Notes under the pieces: model-generated
Database searches by the model: none
The model's input: the letters and a program-made list of their open reading frames with translations, nothing else
What the model was told of the DNA's origin: nothing
Source: Riptortus pedestris
Taxonomy: Eukaryota; Arthropoda; Insecta; Hemiptera; Alydidae
Length of the DNA stretch: 64,000 nt
Direction of reading: 5' to 3'
NCBI GenBank assembly: GCA_019009955.1
Contig: CM032231.1
Location: 43,876,501 to 43,940,500, forward strand
Position numbers and translations under genes: made by a program
Part shown: positions 11,336 to 22,870 of the stretch, one piece after another
Position numbering within the stretch: the stretch's first letter is position 1
Layout of the letters: each line of letters opens with the position of its first letter

Positions 11336-11713
11336 CCTGCTGGCAAACAAATACCATTAAAACGTTGTGCAATGTGTCATTTAATTGAGAAATTTAGAAA
11401 ATATATGTACATGTCAATGGTCAAGAGTTAAATCATACAACTTTAAATTACAACCTAAAAATTTTTTAAATTAGTGTCCCAGTGAATATTTACAGAAATA
11501 AGAAAAACTATTTTCACAGATTAAAATTAAAAATTAAAAACTTGTCAGTAGAATATATACACAATTTCAATAAATAGTTAAAATAAATAAATGAATAAAA
11601 AATGAATATTTACAGTTAAAAAGTCTAAAATAGAATAAATAGTAAAAAAAACGAAGTCCAATTAAAATTAAAAAACCAAAAATGAAAAAATGAAGGAACA
11701 ACCACCGGAGGAG

Positions 11714-12142
11714 CTACAGAAAGCAATAGATACAAAAAACGTAAAAGAAGAAAAATAGAAAAGCGAGACAATGACTAACCTCTTCACAATGATGTGACAG
11801 GAACCAAGGATTCCCTGTGACTGAGGCCTCGGGACCGGAGAGCCATGAGAAGGCTTCCGAGACATGCCTCAACCTGGTTCCTTCTCCCGTCTTATTAATA
11901 TTCAGGCCTCCTTTTTTCATCATATCTAGCTTTATGAATAGGTTTTCGGCTATGCTCAGGGTCTTGCCTTTTTTTGCTTCATAGAGCAGCTGCTTTATAG
12001 CAGATTTCTCATGACCCTCCTTCTTGATGTGGGCATGGAACTCTGTGTCTCTGGTAACATGCTCTTTCAGCCGGGTTCTGATCTTTCTTCCTCTTTGACC
12101 GACGTACGATGCCTCACAGCTAGAGCATGTTACCCTGTACAC
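11714..12142 (-). pseudogene. Penelope-like GIY-YIG endonuclease domain
   Basis: The frame encodes a cysteine-bearing lead-in (CSSCEASYVGQ) followed by RTRLKEH. These correspond to the GIY-YIG endonuclease that ends Penelope-like polyproteins (YVGQT-type block, then R..EH). The conserved tail includes KLDMMKKGGLNINKTGEG. It continues the RT frames upstream at 12256-12823, but stops and frame changes separate them, so it is a remnant. The terminal ~50 residues are low-complexity read-through. Confidence 0.75.
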
Positions 12143-12255
12143 TCCCGACTTGTTCAGTTAGTCAACAGGATCCTTGACCCTCCTGCATTGCTTTCAAAGA
12201 GTGTCGACTTTTGAAAGCAGTCGTCATCCCGAGTGTCTTGAGTTTATTTCCAATC

Positions 12256-12823
12256 TTATGAGACACAGCCCAGATACGGAATAGAAAGAGGGAAACGTAC
12301 GTCCTTATTTCGGTTCATCAGACCGTCGCCGACCTCCATATCCATGGTCAACTTCCGACAGAGCCTCTTCTGGACTAGTCTGTCCACCACCCCATCCTTG
12401 TAGCCGTTGTTGGATGCTATGCACTTAATGTGGCGCAGCTCAGCTTCATAGTTTCTTTTCATCCAACGGCACATTCAACAGCCTGTCTACAAGGAAAATC
12501 AGGCCTGACTTCTTGTATTGGGGGTGGTGGAAAGAATCCGCCGGTATTATCAGGTCTGTTGATGACCTCTTCCTAAAAATACTAAAAGAATGGCCACTAC
12601 CTCGCTTCTCTATCTCCAAATCTAGGTAGCACAGCTTATTATGCTGCTCTACTTCCAGGGTGTACTTTATTGTCTCATGGCAACTATTCAGGTACGAGTG
12701 CAACCCATTAAGTTCTAGAATGGTACCTTTAAAAATGATAAGAATATCATCAACATAGCGTCCCCAGAACTCAATGAACTTGAAGTAGGTGTTGCGTGGG
12801 GACAATATATACTTTTCTTCCAT
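12256..12823 (-). pseudogene. Penelope-like reverse transcriptase fragment
   Basis: Two overlapping minus-strand frames (12446-12823 and 12256-12474) carry the RT catalytic block WGRYVDDILIIF. After it come the E.E...LCYLDLEIEK block, typical of Penelope-like RTs, and NNGYKDGVVDRLV. The frame changes near 12460, so one indel breaks the polyprotein. The N-terminal part of RT is missing in this copy. Confidence 0.75.
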
Positions 12824-12879
12824 GTAGTTCGGCAGCTAGAGGGATGGTCCCCCCCTCCATTCATTTAACTCGGCTCCTT

Positions 12880-13935
12880 CGGAAAAACTCAGTAAACGTT
12901 TAGTACAAATATTTAAAAATCATACTAACTTCAAACCCACCCACTCAATAGCCAATAGTACTGAGCTTGTCTCGAAATTAAGCAGTGTTTCTTTCATGGA
13001 ACCAAGAATCTTGGCTTCATTTTATGTCGTCAATATGTTTGGGAATATTCCACCCCCACACCTCATCAAGGTGTTCGAGACATTTTTCAAAAACAAAAAT
13101 GTCAATCCCTTAATTTCAAACGAATTTGTCAGCTTACTCTCGTCTGTTTGGGTCAAAATTATTTCAAATTCAGTGGCAGCTGTTACAAAATGGACCATGG
13201 TTTAATTATGGGATCGGGAATCAGCCCTCTAGCTGCCGATATGTTTACGCAGCTTGACATCGCCGAAAACCTATTCATAAAGCTAGATATGATGAAAAAA
13301 GGCAGCCTGAATATTAATAAGACGGGAGAAGGAACCAGGTTGAGGCATGTCTCGGAAGCCTCTCCGGTCCCGAGGCCTCAGTCACAGGGAATCCTTGGTT
13401 CCTGTCACATTATTGTGAAGAGGTTAGTCATTGTCTCGCTTTTCTATTTTTCTTCTTTTACGTTTTTTGTATCTATTGCTTTCTGTAGCTCCTCCGGTGG
13501 TTATTCCTTCATTTTTTGTTTTTTAATTTTAATTGGACTTCGTTTTTTTTACTATTTATTCTATTTTAGACTTTCTAACTGTAAATATTCAATTTTTATT
13601 CATTTATTTATTTTAACTATTTATTGAAATTGTGTATATATTCTACTGACAAGTTTTTAATTTTAATCTGTGAAAATAGTTTTTCTTATTTCTGTAAATA
13701 TTCACTGGGACACTAATTTAAAAAATTTGTAGGTTGTAATTTAAAGTTGTATGTTTTAACTCTTGACCATTGACATGTACATATATTTTCTAAATTTCTA
13801 AATTAAATGACATATTGTACAACGTTTTTATGGTATTTGTTTGCCAGCAGGGCACTGATGATGGAGCGTATGCTCTGAAAGCGCTCTGTCACAACGAATA
13901 AAGAACAGTAAAGGAACGAGGCGTTTTTTCTTACC
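12880..13935 (+). pseudogene. Internally deleted Penelope-like fragment, plus strand
   Basis: RT blocks FGNIPPPHLIKVFETFF and GLIMGSGISPLAADMF (the MGSPLSP-type motif) are present in two shifted frames. At about 13250 the sequence jumps to the 3' part shared with the minus copy (ENLFIKLDMMKKG), deleting YVDD and most of GIY-YIG. It ends in the terminal repeat, with a hammerhead-like motif. Confidence 0.7.
13855..13890 (+). ncRNA. Hammerhead ribozyme-like motif, plus-strand copy
   Basis: CTGATGA, then a stem GAGC/GCTC with a GTAT loop, then GAAAG and GTC. The stem pairs better than in the minus copy (11298-11335), but GAAAC has become GAAAG. Order and context match the hammerheads of Penelope-like elements. 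Confidence 0.45.
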
Positions 13936-13961
13936 TGTGATAATAATTCCTTCACCATCCA

Positions 13962-14860
13962 GATTTGCAAACAACCTGTAGTATTTACCAATGTACTATT
14001 ATCCTTATAATATTAAACGCATTTTGTTAGTCAGAAAGAGCCATTGTTTAATTTTCTCCAATGTTCACCTCCCTCCCCATGAGAGAATTATCCCTGAATT
14101 CCTTCCTATTCCAACGCTATTTCAAAAAATCATATAAATCTACACTGTACAGGCTTGTTTTTTAAAAAAAATCAAGGAAGGATGTTTTGTTCTTGAAAGC
14201 AAATATTTCAGTGGATGGTTTTTTTAAGTTCAGACTCAGAGAATGAAAAACATCCACATACATGTTCACTGAATCCTTCTTCAGAACTAGGAGTATCCAA
14301 TTGTACCCCTTCAGATTATCAACTGTTCTGGTCTATTACACACCTCCTCCTTAGTAGATATTTCAAGGACCTCCATATAATAAAATGGGTAAATTTAAAT
14401 TAGAAGAGTAAAGGTCTTACGACAGTATTTTTAATTTTTGAATCCCCCCCCCTTAAATCCTCACTTCTCCAAGTCCAAATTCAGCCAATAACTAATATGA
14501 TCTTTATTGTTGACTAAAACAGTTTAATATCACGCATGGTATGGATCAAGGAATCATCTTCAAAACAAGAACTTGACATCATAATTGTTAATATGAAATG
14601 AGTAGGGGGTTTACTAAAGGCTGTAAAGTAATTAATCAAAATATCTCTGTTTACATTCAAGACAGCGAATAAATGTATATAACAATATTTATAGTACATT
14701 TAATTTTCAATAAGATTGCTTCTATGCAAAACGATTAAATATCGAGTTTGTTAATGATTAATCCTAGGAAATCTTCTTATTCAATCTCAGAACCACCAAT
14801 ATTATGCTTGTTTGTTCTAGATAACATACATTTCTTCTATGAGGTAACATATATTTCTTC
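13962..14860. repeat. End of copy A followed by degenerate repeats
   Basis: Positions 13962 to about 14366 continue copy A and match 21813-22225. At 14367 the match ends abruptly. The next ~52 bases (GGACCTCCATATAATAAAATG onwards, to about 14418) match 3790-3840 downstream of Osiris exon 1. From 14430 to 14765 a degenerate HINE on the minus strand can be followed by its C-run and its AATAAATGTATATAACAATA block. A short piece at 14761-14840 repeats 16140-16220. Confidence 0.6.
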
Positions 14861-15742
14861 TACCTGCAACCCAACAATCATAAAATTCAACATCAGAATT
14901 AGTTAGGAATAGGTACTCTTGGGTTAAAAAGGAAGAAAGAAAACTGAATAAAGTAGTACCTCTGGTATGGCTCTAGAAATAGTTATCAGAATGATACTTA
15001 GAGAGAGTAAAAAATGAATGACAAATATGATAAAGATATGCTTATTGTTTTAGGGCTTTTCAGCACATCTGTGACATTCTGGAGTGAAAATGATAGCAAC
15101 AACATAAATATTTGTGAAGCATAAAATAAAATAGTATTTTAAAATCCATATTTTTGAAGAAAAAAAATTGTTGTCACAAAATAAAATTGAAATTTTCACA
15201 AATAAATAAAAACAGTAGCAATAAAAAGATTGTTAAAAACTCTGACAATGTCAAATAAATAAATAAACACCAGAATGTCACGCATACTGATCATTTATTT
15301 TAAAACAATATATAGAAAAATATTATCTTTAGGCTACACACATACAATAACTTTAAAGAGGGCCAATGAAGAGAAAGATATAATGAGAAAAATAGTCACA
15401 AAGGCTAGAGAAAGTTACAATAGTAATAATAGCTGGTACTTCTATGCAATTGGGCACTTCAAGCAAGGGGCGAGTCTCTGGCCTCTCATTTCCTCCTTGC
15501 TCCAACTTAATAGAAAAACCAGTCTTTTTATCCTTTCCATTTTATGATCTGTTCCCAGATGGGTTGATTGAGGCTCATCCAAGTGAAATCTTGAACAAGG
15601 TGTAAATAGAAAATATGTTCCAGCATTGTTAGGTTCATCTGAACGTTATTTCCTTGTTTTTCTTTCCATATAGGAAGTATAGAAGTTCATTTCATAAACC
15701 CCAAGCCTTTAGCTGAGTTTCATCGGATAGGTCTGAAAAAAT

Positions 15743-16270
15743 GGTTCAAATTGTTTCTACTCCCTCCACCCTCAAGATGCTTGGTGTCACATGACCATTT
15801 CTACCCTTCTTCTGGAACATTATTCCCTTATAGACTTTAGTTTCTATTATTATACTTTCCTCGATTAACTGATCCACTATATCCTTGTTGTAGCCATTCT
15901 TTGATATAGGATAAATGTGGGAAAGTATTATGACAAAGAACATTACGAAAATAAGCTAACTAATTAAAGAAACGGTGACAGGGTAAGTTCAGTATGGCTA
16001 TGTTTAATGTAATAGATTTCTTATAATCTGTAAATCTACTTTTCTAATCATCTCCAGTTGTTAATAGATGAAGGTAATTTATAGATTTCTCCTGCTCTAT
16101 TTTCTGTGTAAAAGTTAATATGTAGAGAGGACTACATATATCCTAGGAAATCTTCTTATTCAATCTCAGAACCACCAATATTATGCTTGTTTGTTCTAGA
16201 TAACATATATTTCTTCTATGAGGAGGGAAAATGGTGATCCCATTGGCCATGCATTGTTTCCTTGTAAGAC
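15743..16270 (-). pseudogene. Decayed Penelope-like RT remnant (arm C copy)
   Basis: This is the inverted counterpart of the remnant at 22340-22870. The minus-strand frame 15746-15943 contains NGYNKDIVDQLIEES, which aligns with NNGYKDGVVDRLV of the Penelope-like RT at 12256-12474. Stops are frequent elsewhere. Confidence 0.55.
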
Positions 16271-18090
16271 TCGCCTTTAGTCCAAACAAATCTTCCCAAA
16301 ATTAATTATTTCCTTAGAACACACCTAATAGTAATAGCAGGCATCAAATCTTTTCATGAGCAAATCACCTCAGATGGGATTAATTGAAATATCTACTATG
16401 GAGGAGGTGTGTAATAGACCAGAACAGGTGATAATCCGAAGAGGTACAATTGGATACTTCTAGTTCTGAAGAAGGATTCAGTGAACATGTATGTGGATGT
16501 TTTTCATTATCTGAGTCTGAGCTTAAAAAAACCTGTGACATCCACTGATATATTTGCTTTCAAGAACAAACATCCTTCCTTGATTTTTTTTAAAAAAAAA
16601 AAAAAGCCTGTACAGTGTAGATGTACATGGTTTTTTGAAATAGTGTTAGAATAGGAAGGAATTCAGGGATAATTTTCTCATGGGGAGGCAGGGGGGTGAA
16701 CATTGGAGAAAATTAAACAATGGCCATTTCTGACTAACAAAATGAATTTAATATTATAGGGATAATAGTACATCGGTAAATACTACAGGTTGTTTGCAAA
16801 TCTTTATTTATTCTGTCTATTAGAACCAGGTCACCATCAACAATGCTAGAAAAAGAAAACATTAGAGGTATGTTGATCATTCAATACATTGTTATATGGA
16901 GCCAGGCTTTTTTTCTCATAATAGCTCTCTAAAAGTTTTATGGTTTTACAACCAAGTCGTCAATAACTTCCACAGCATATACTCTTTTGCCAGATAGATA
17001 CTCATTCGCCTTCTTTCTCAAAGACAATAGACTCTTAAGGTGTGTAAAAATCCTTAATTCCTGATACCTCCCAAATTATTGTGCATGGTTTATGTGCTGC
17101 AGGCACTGTAGAGCTCTACTTTTGTGAATAATTTCTGGAGTAACTTCTCAAAAAACTGAAACAAGTAGCAAAAGTTTCAGAAAGAAAAGACCTCTGCCAA
17201 AAAATGTGTATATTAAACTCTCCTTTTTATTTAGCCATTTCCACAAAAATGTGGAAATTACTGCTTCCTTCAAATTCGTACTTGATTCCCTCTTACAAAC
17301 AGGGGTTGTGATATAACATTTTTGGGACACATTTCAATATCATCAAAAATTTTATTCCTATTTTACAATGGAGGAAAACACAAATAAAAAATATTAAATT
17401 CTTCACTTTCTTGTTTATTCATAATTACATATTTTTAACAATAGAAGATATTATCTGTAGGCTCTGAATGCGCATCTCTCTCTCACAAAAAAAATACTGA
17501 ACAAATACAGTTTTACAGGACAATACACTCAATTGTTTAACAAAATATAAGTGAAACTTCTTGTTCAAATTGATCCTCGGATTGAATTGTGCAATTGCTG
17601 GATATTTCTTTCTCAACCTTGATTTTAGACATATTCTGTACAATATAAACCTCCTGAATTTTATAGGAAAACATTGTTGTTGCAGAAATTAAAAGTAAAC
17701 TGTAGATTCCGCAAATGTCATGGATGTACTTAAGCTTTACAAGTCATAGTTATCATAATATATTTTATTGATTACTGACCAACAAAAACTTAAGGACAGG
17801 AAGGAAAAGACAGTCTGCTGCTGTAACAAGTGGTCTTTAAAGATAGCTAACACATAATAAAAACAATTTGAGATTGTCTTTGAAGTCACAGAAAAAGTTC
17901 TAAAAGAAGAATGAAAAAATTCTATACTGCACTTCATTTTATTTTATTTTTCACAAAGCAATAAATAAATAAATATATTTACAAATTTAAATCCAAAGTT
18001 CTGCCGTTTTCAGTTTTTCTATTTGACGGTCCTAATTTGTTCTCAGTTGTCATAAGAAAGTACGTTATGAGTTTGTCTGAGGAGATTGTT

Positions 18091-18174
18091 AACCCTTTCC
18101 ACTCCAATGGCGAGTGTCACTCGACACTGATTTTGTTCCACTACCTCCACTGTCGAGTGATACTCGAAAAGAAA
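18091..18174 (-). mobile_element. Half of a piggyBac-type MITE (arm C)
   Basis: TTAACCCTTTCCACTCCAAT, then a GAGTGTCACTCGACACTGA block, matches one end of the complete small element at 18628-18851. The other half is gone; at 18175 the sequence joins a segment matching copy A near 8283. Confidence 0.7.
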
Positions 18175-18318
18175 AGATGAATTATTTCTTTAAGGTTAAT
18201 CTATAATATATTCTGCGTCAGCCAATATCATTTGAAAATAAGTCGATAATCTTAGTAATTAAGGTTAAGAAGTATTTTCAACTGAATGTTCATTAACGTT
18301 ATTAATGTCTTACGTCTT

Positions 18319-18404
18319 TACAGATTTCCCTTAAGGGTCTAGCGGTCGCAATTTTGGACTAATCGTTACCAAACTCGATATTTAATCGTTTTATGTAAAA
18401 AGAA
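18319..18404 (+). mobile_element. HINE 5' fragment at the duplication centre
   Basis: CAGATTTCCCTTAAGGG, then CTAGCGGTCGC and a GTTACCAAACTCG block, is the inverted copy of the HINE part 8036-8124. It breaks at 18404, where the forward arm (matching copy A from about 8199) begins. Confidence 0.75.
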
Positions 18405-18627
18405 AGACTTATTTTCAAATGATATTGGCTGACGCTGAATATATTATAGATTAACTTTAAAGAAAATAATTCATGTTTTCTATTCGACATTTTGCTTGTG
18501 GTCGATTCTTTTTACGGGCCCACCCCGTATGATACACAATATACAATTTTCTATTATTAATGTTTATCCTCTTCTTTTTCAGTGTCATCAGTTAAAAGTA
18601 CTCAAATGAAACCAAAGATGAAACTGT

Positions 18628-18851
18628 AACCCTTTCCACTCCAAGGCTTTAATTGAATTATAGTATCTTACGATTCTAGAATATGTTTCATTCATTCGTG
18701 ACTCAAACATTTCAGTAACAAAAATCCCTCCTGTTTTAAAATTTTCCGCAAAAAGAGGTATTACACCATGTCGAGTATCACTCGACAGTGGAGCTAGTGG
18801 AACAAAATCAGTGTCGAGTGACACTCGCCATTGGAGTGGAAAGGGTTAACA
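18628..18851. mobile_element. Small piggyBac-type MITE
   Basis: The ends are inverted (AACCCTTTCCACTCCAA at the left, TTGGAGTGGAAAGGGTTAA at the right). Subterminal TCGAGTATCACTCGACA and GTGTCGAGTGACACTCG blocks are seen on the right side. TTAA is intact at the right and reads GTAA at the left. Copy A has no insertion at this place (about 8436), and the site there reads TTGA. No coding capacity. Confidence 0.75.
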
Positions 18852-19457
18852 ATCTCCTCAGACAAACTCATAACGTACTTTCTTATGACAACTGAGAACA
18901 AATTAGGACCGTCAAATAGAAAAACTGAAAACGGCAGAACTTTGGATTTAAATTTGTAAATATATTTATTTATTTATTGCTTTGTGAAAAATAAAATACA
19001 ATGAAGTGCAGTATAGAAGATTTCATTTGTTATTCCATCAAATCCTACATCAATCTTAAGCCCTCTAGATTTATAATAGAATTATTCCTTTTTCTATGTA
19101 TATTACAAAACTCATTAGTATTCTGTACAGTTCATGTAGCAACAGATTCTCCAATAAAAATGATTTAAAAAGCTGGATGGTAAAATCGAAACGATCTATA
19201 TAGAATGTAAGTTTATGAATTATTTTAAAAATCAACTTGTCCATTCAGGTTCAAATTAATGAAAAGAAACTACTAATTTTCTGTTTCTTCCTCAAAATAT
19301 CAATTTTACTATCTCTAGTTCGTTATTATTATTTTGTATAGTTAAATAGATGTTAATTTCATTTACTTATTTATAATACATTCATTTTATTTGTTCTAAA
19401 TATGCCCCCCCCCTGAAGTAGGAGAGGTAGTTAACTGATTGCGAAAAGAAAAAAGCC

Positions 19458-19870
19458 CTTCACGTAGAGGCTGCGTAAACTACGCAGATTTCACACGTTC
19501 TGGTATGATTAGTATTTTTCTTCTCACCATATATTTTATTTTTCTAAGTAAAACTCCGATGAGTAAAAGTGGCGGTTTAGTCCTGTAAAGGCTGTATAAC
19601 AATGTTTCAGCTTCATAAGCATGTATAAAACAAAACTCATAATAGCTAATTTTTTAAAATTTTCGATTCCCCCCCCCCAAGTCTAGTTTTAGCCATTTAC
19701 GACTATGAACGTAAGTGCTTCATGAAATATCAATTATGGTTTAGATCAAATAAACATTTTCTAATTTAGAATGTAAAATTTTAAATAATGAGTTATCACT
19801 GAGAATATTTGCACATATCTCTCACAGTAAGCTATGAGTTACAATCTATTTCCCCTAAGAAAGGGAAAGT
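19458..19870 (-). mobile_element. Degenerate HINE-like element upstream of UXT copy B
   Basis: The 3' end (GTAGAGGCTGCGTAAACTA on the plus strand) and the C-run near 19668-19678 are recognisable, and the 5' end is degenerate (ATTTCCCCTAAGAAAGGG). It replaces the sequence found in copy A at about 9240-9360. Confidence 0.55.
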
Positions 19871-20084
19871 GGCTTATTTCTTAGTACAGTCCTCTATTAT
19901 CGCTTAGACCTCTTTGTTCAATCAATAGTTTTGTTTGATCGGCTCGATCTCGAATGTGGAAGAATAAACAGAACTTTCAAGAGCAGCTAAATTTTACATT
20001 ATTACTAAAATATTGTATTGTGGTGTGATGCGATGTAACACTCCTATAAAGTTTTATTGATTGCATATTGTATAAAGTTTAATC

Positions 20085-20537
20085 ATGCCTTCTTTGAGGT
20101 CTGATTTTAAGGAGAAGCTTTTAAGTTATGTGCCGTTTCTAAATGACATGTTGAAGGATGATATGGAAAAGCTTCGGTCGAAACTTGAAGACCTGCAAGA
20201 AGAGGTTTTTGATTATAATCGGTTAAAAAACTATTTTGAAGCTTTAAAAAAACATATACTAGAAGAAGAAACATTGAATACTCAAGTTGATGTACGCCGC
20301 AAAAGTTCCTTTCAAGGCTTGATGATTAATACAAATAAAATTCTGGTTCCTATTGGTTTGGATTATTACGTTGCGTTATCTCTGGATGAGGCTTTACCAG
20401 TTATCGATAAAAGAATTCATAGATTGGAAAAGGAGATTGCTTTCTATATGAATGGGGTTGCTGTAACCAGAAGCCACCTTACACTGGTTTTACGTCGGCT
20501 CATAGCGCTTGAGAATTTGAAAAAAATTCCTTCTTGA
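20085..20537 (+). CDS. UXT-like protein, diverged copy B
   Basis: The frame is open over 150 residues, exactly the length of copy A, with the same start (MPSLRSDF), the coiled-coil block RLKNYFEALKK and the SLDEALPVIDKRIHRLEKEIAFY block. The UXT signature QVDIGCN of copy A has become QVDVRRK, and GLGYYLEL has become GLDYYVAL, so the core beta-hairpin region is changed at normally conserved places. It sits in arm B with the copy A promoter region, including TATAAAG near 20045, and AATAAA at 20661-20666. It could be a duplicate under relaxed selection, a young pseudogene without stops, or a specialised paralogue. Confidence 0.65.
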   Translation: MPSLRSDFKEKLLSYVPFLNDMLKDDMEKLRSKLEDLQEEVFDYNRLKNYFEALKKHILEEETLNTQVDVRRKSSFQGLMINTNKILVPIGLDYYVALSLDEALPVIDKRIHRLEKEIAFYMNGVAVTRSHLTLVLRRLIALENLKKIPS

Positions 20538-22339
20538 AACTTTTTCTGTGACTTCAAAGACAACCTCAAATTGATTTTATTATGTTTAGCTATCTTTAAA
20601 GACCACTTGTTACAGCAGCAGGCTGTCTTTTCCTACATAAGTTTTTGTTGGTCAGTAATCAATAAAATATATTATGATAACTATGACTTGTAAAGCTTAA
20701 GTACATCCATGACATTTGCGGAATCTACAGTTTACTTTAAATTTCTGCAACAACAATGTTTTCCTATAAAATTCAGGAGGTTTATATTGTACAAGAATAT
20801 GCCTAAAATCAAGATTGAGAAAGAAATATCCAGCAATTGCACAATTCAATCCGAGGATCAATTTGAACAAGAAGTTTCACTTATATTTTATTAAACAATT
20901 GAGTGTATTGTCCTGTAAAACTGTATTTGTTCAGTATTTTTTTTTTGTGAGAGAGAGATGCGCATTCAGAGCCTACAGATAATATCTTCTATTGTTAAAA
21001 ATATGTAATTATGAATTAACAAGAAAGTGAAGAATTTAATATTTTTTATTTGTGTTTTCCTCCATTGTAAAATAGGAATAAAATTTTTGATGATATTGAA
21101 ATGTGTCCCAAAAATGTTATATCACAACCCCCTGTTTGTAAGAGGAAAACAAGTACGAATTTGAAAGAAGCAGTAATTTCCACATTTTTCTGGAAAAGGC
21201 TAAATAAAAAGGAGAGTTTAATATACACATTTTTTGGCAGAGGTCTTTTCTTTCTGAAACTTTTGCTACTTGTTTCAGTTTTTTAAGAAGTTACTCCCAA
21301 CAGAAATTCTTCTCAAAAGTAGAGCTCTACAGTGCCTGCAGCACATAAACCATGCACAATAATTTGGGAGGTATCAGGAATTAAGGGTTTTTACACACCT
21401 TAAGAGTCTATTGTCTTTGAGAAAGAAGGCGAATGAGTATCTATCTGGCAAAAGAGTATATGCTGTGGAAGTTATTGATGACTTGGTTGTAAAACCATAA
21501 AACTTTATAAGTCTATTAAATTAAATGTATTGCAAAGTCATCTAACATGTGTATGCTTGATGTGTACTAATTTCATCACCAACAATATAAAATAAAGACA
21601 GTAGTAAACCATTATAGTTCTTTTTGCAATACAAATACGATTCAACCTTTTTTTTATATTAGCCCCTCAAAAACAGGACTCTTTTAGTCAGCTATAATGA
21701 GAAAAAAAGCCTGGTTCCAAATAACAATGCATTGAATGATCAACATACCTCTAATGTTTTCTTTTTCTAGCATTGTTGATGGTGACCTGGTTCTAATAGA
21801 CAGAATAAATAAAGATTTGCAAACAACCTGTAGTATTTACCGATGTACTATTATCCCTATAATATTAAATTCATTTTGTTAGTCAGAAATGGCCATTGTT
21901 TAATTTTCTCCAATGTTCACCCCCCTGCCTCCCCATGAGAGAATTATCCCTGAATTCCTTCCTATTCTAACACTATTTCAAAAAACCATGTACATCTACA
22001 CTGTACAGGCTTGTTTTAAAAAAAAATCAAGGAAGGATGTTTGTTCTTGAAAGCAAATATATCAGTGGATGTCACAGGTTTTTTTAAGCTCGGACTCAGA
22101 TAATGAAAAACATCCACATACATGTTCACTGAATCCTTCTTCAGAACTAGAAGTATCCAATTGTACCTCTTCGGATTATCACCTGTTCTGGTCTATTACA
22201 CACCTCCTCCATAGTAGATATTTCAATTAATCCCATCTGAGGTGATTTGCTCATGAAAAGATTTGATGCCCTGCTATTACTATTAGGTGTGTTCTAAGGA
22301 AATAATTAATTTTGGGAAGATTTGTTTGGACTAAAGGCG
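20538..22339. repeat. Arm B flank without a supported gene
   Basis: This repeats 10052-11248 and 13962-14366 without the Penelope insertion. One frame near 21390-21500 reads LRKKANEYLSGKRVYAVEV and ends VVKP; stops interrupt it upstream and I cannot assign it. No other coding signal. Confidence 0.6.
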
Positions 22340-22870
22340 AGTCTTACAAGGAAACAATGCATGGCCAATGGGATCACCATTTTCCCTCCTCATAGAAGAA
22401 ATATATGTTATCTAGAACAAACAAGCATAATATTGGTGGTTCTGAGATTGAATAAGAAGATTTCCTAGGATATATGTAGTCCTCTCTACATATTAACTTT
22501 TACACAGAAAATAGAGCAGGAGAAATCTATAAATTCCTCCTTCATCTATTAACAACTGGAGATGATTAGAAAAGTAGATTTACAGATTATAAGAAACCTA
22601 TTACATTAAACATAGCCATACTGAACTTACCCTGTCACCATTTCTTTAATTAGTTAGCTTATTTTCGTAATGTTCTTTGTCATAATACTTTCCCACATTT
22701 ATCCTATATCAAAGAATGGCTACAACAAGGATATAGTGGATCAGTTAATCGAGGAAAGTATAATAATAGAGACTAAAGTCTATAAGGGAATAATGTTCCA
22801 GAAGAAGGGTAGAAATGGTCATGTGACACCAAGCATCTTGAGGGTGGAGGGAGTAGAAACAATTTGAACC
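22340..22870 (+). pseudogene. Decayed Penelope-like RT remnant (arm B copy)
   Basis: Fragments in different frames resemble Penelope-like RT: PMGSPFSLLIEEIY (MGSPLSP-type block) near 22370, FTQKIEQEKSIN near 22500, and NGYNKDIVDQLIEES at about 22712-22760. Several stops and frame changes show it is old. It is absent from copy A, which ends before it. Confidence 0.55.

Larger units (their letters stand above)
11249..13961. mobile_element. Composite Penelope-like element, two copies in opposite orientation
   Basis: Copies B and C read directly from AGACAGAATAAATAAA to GATTTGCAAACAACC, but here the two are split by 2.7 kb, so this block is an insertion. Its ends are inverted (GGTAAGAAAAAAACGCCTCG on the left, its complement near 13910-13937). 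The left half is a minus-strand Penelope-like element (RT then GIY-YIG). The right half is a plus-strand fragment with part of RT joined directly to the 3' end. I see no convincing target duplication. Both halves contain broken frames. Confidence 0.8.
14861..18404 (-). repeat. Inverted duplication, arm C
   Basis: This arm is the reverse complement of much of 18405-23752. Matching anchors include 14861-14870 with 23743-23752, 16141-16150 with 22461-22470, and 18091-18110 with 18828-18847. The arm is shorter because the segment matching about 19020-20540, including the UXT frame, is missing: the UXT 3' flank joins directly to the Osiris 3'UTR flank near 17900-17935. The inner end (18290-18404) corresponds to 8036-8150 of copy A. 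Confidence 0.9.

Noticed and set aside
15275..15547. 90-residue frame conserved at 23066-23338 as a gene
   Set aside because: It is conserved only because both lie in the inverted arms; no motif, and the surroundings are decayed Penelope sequence.
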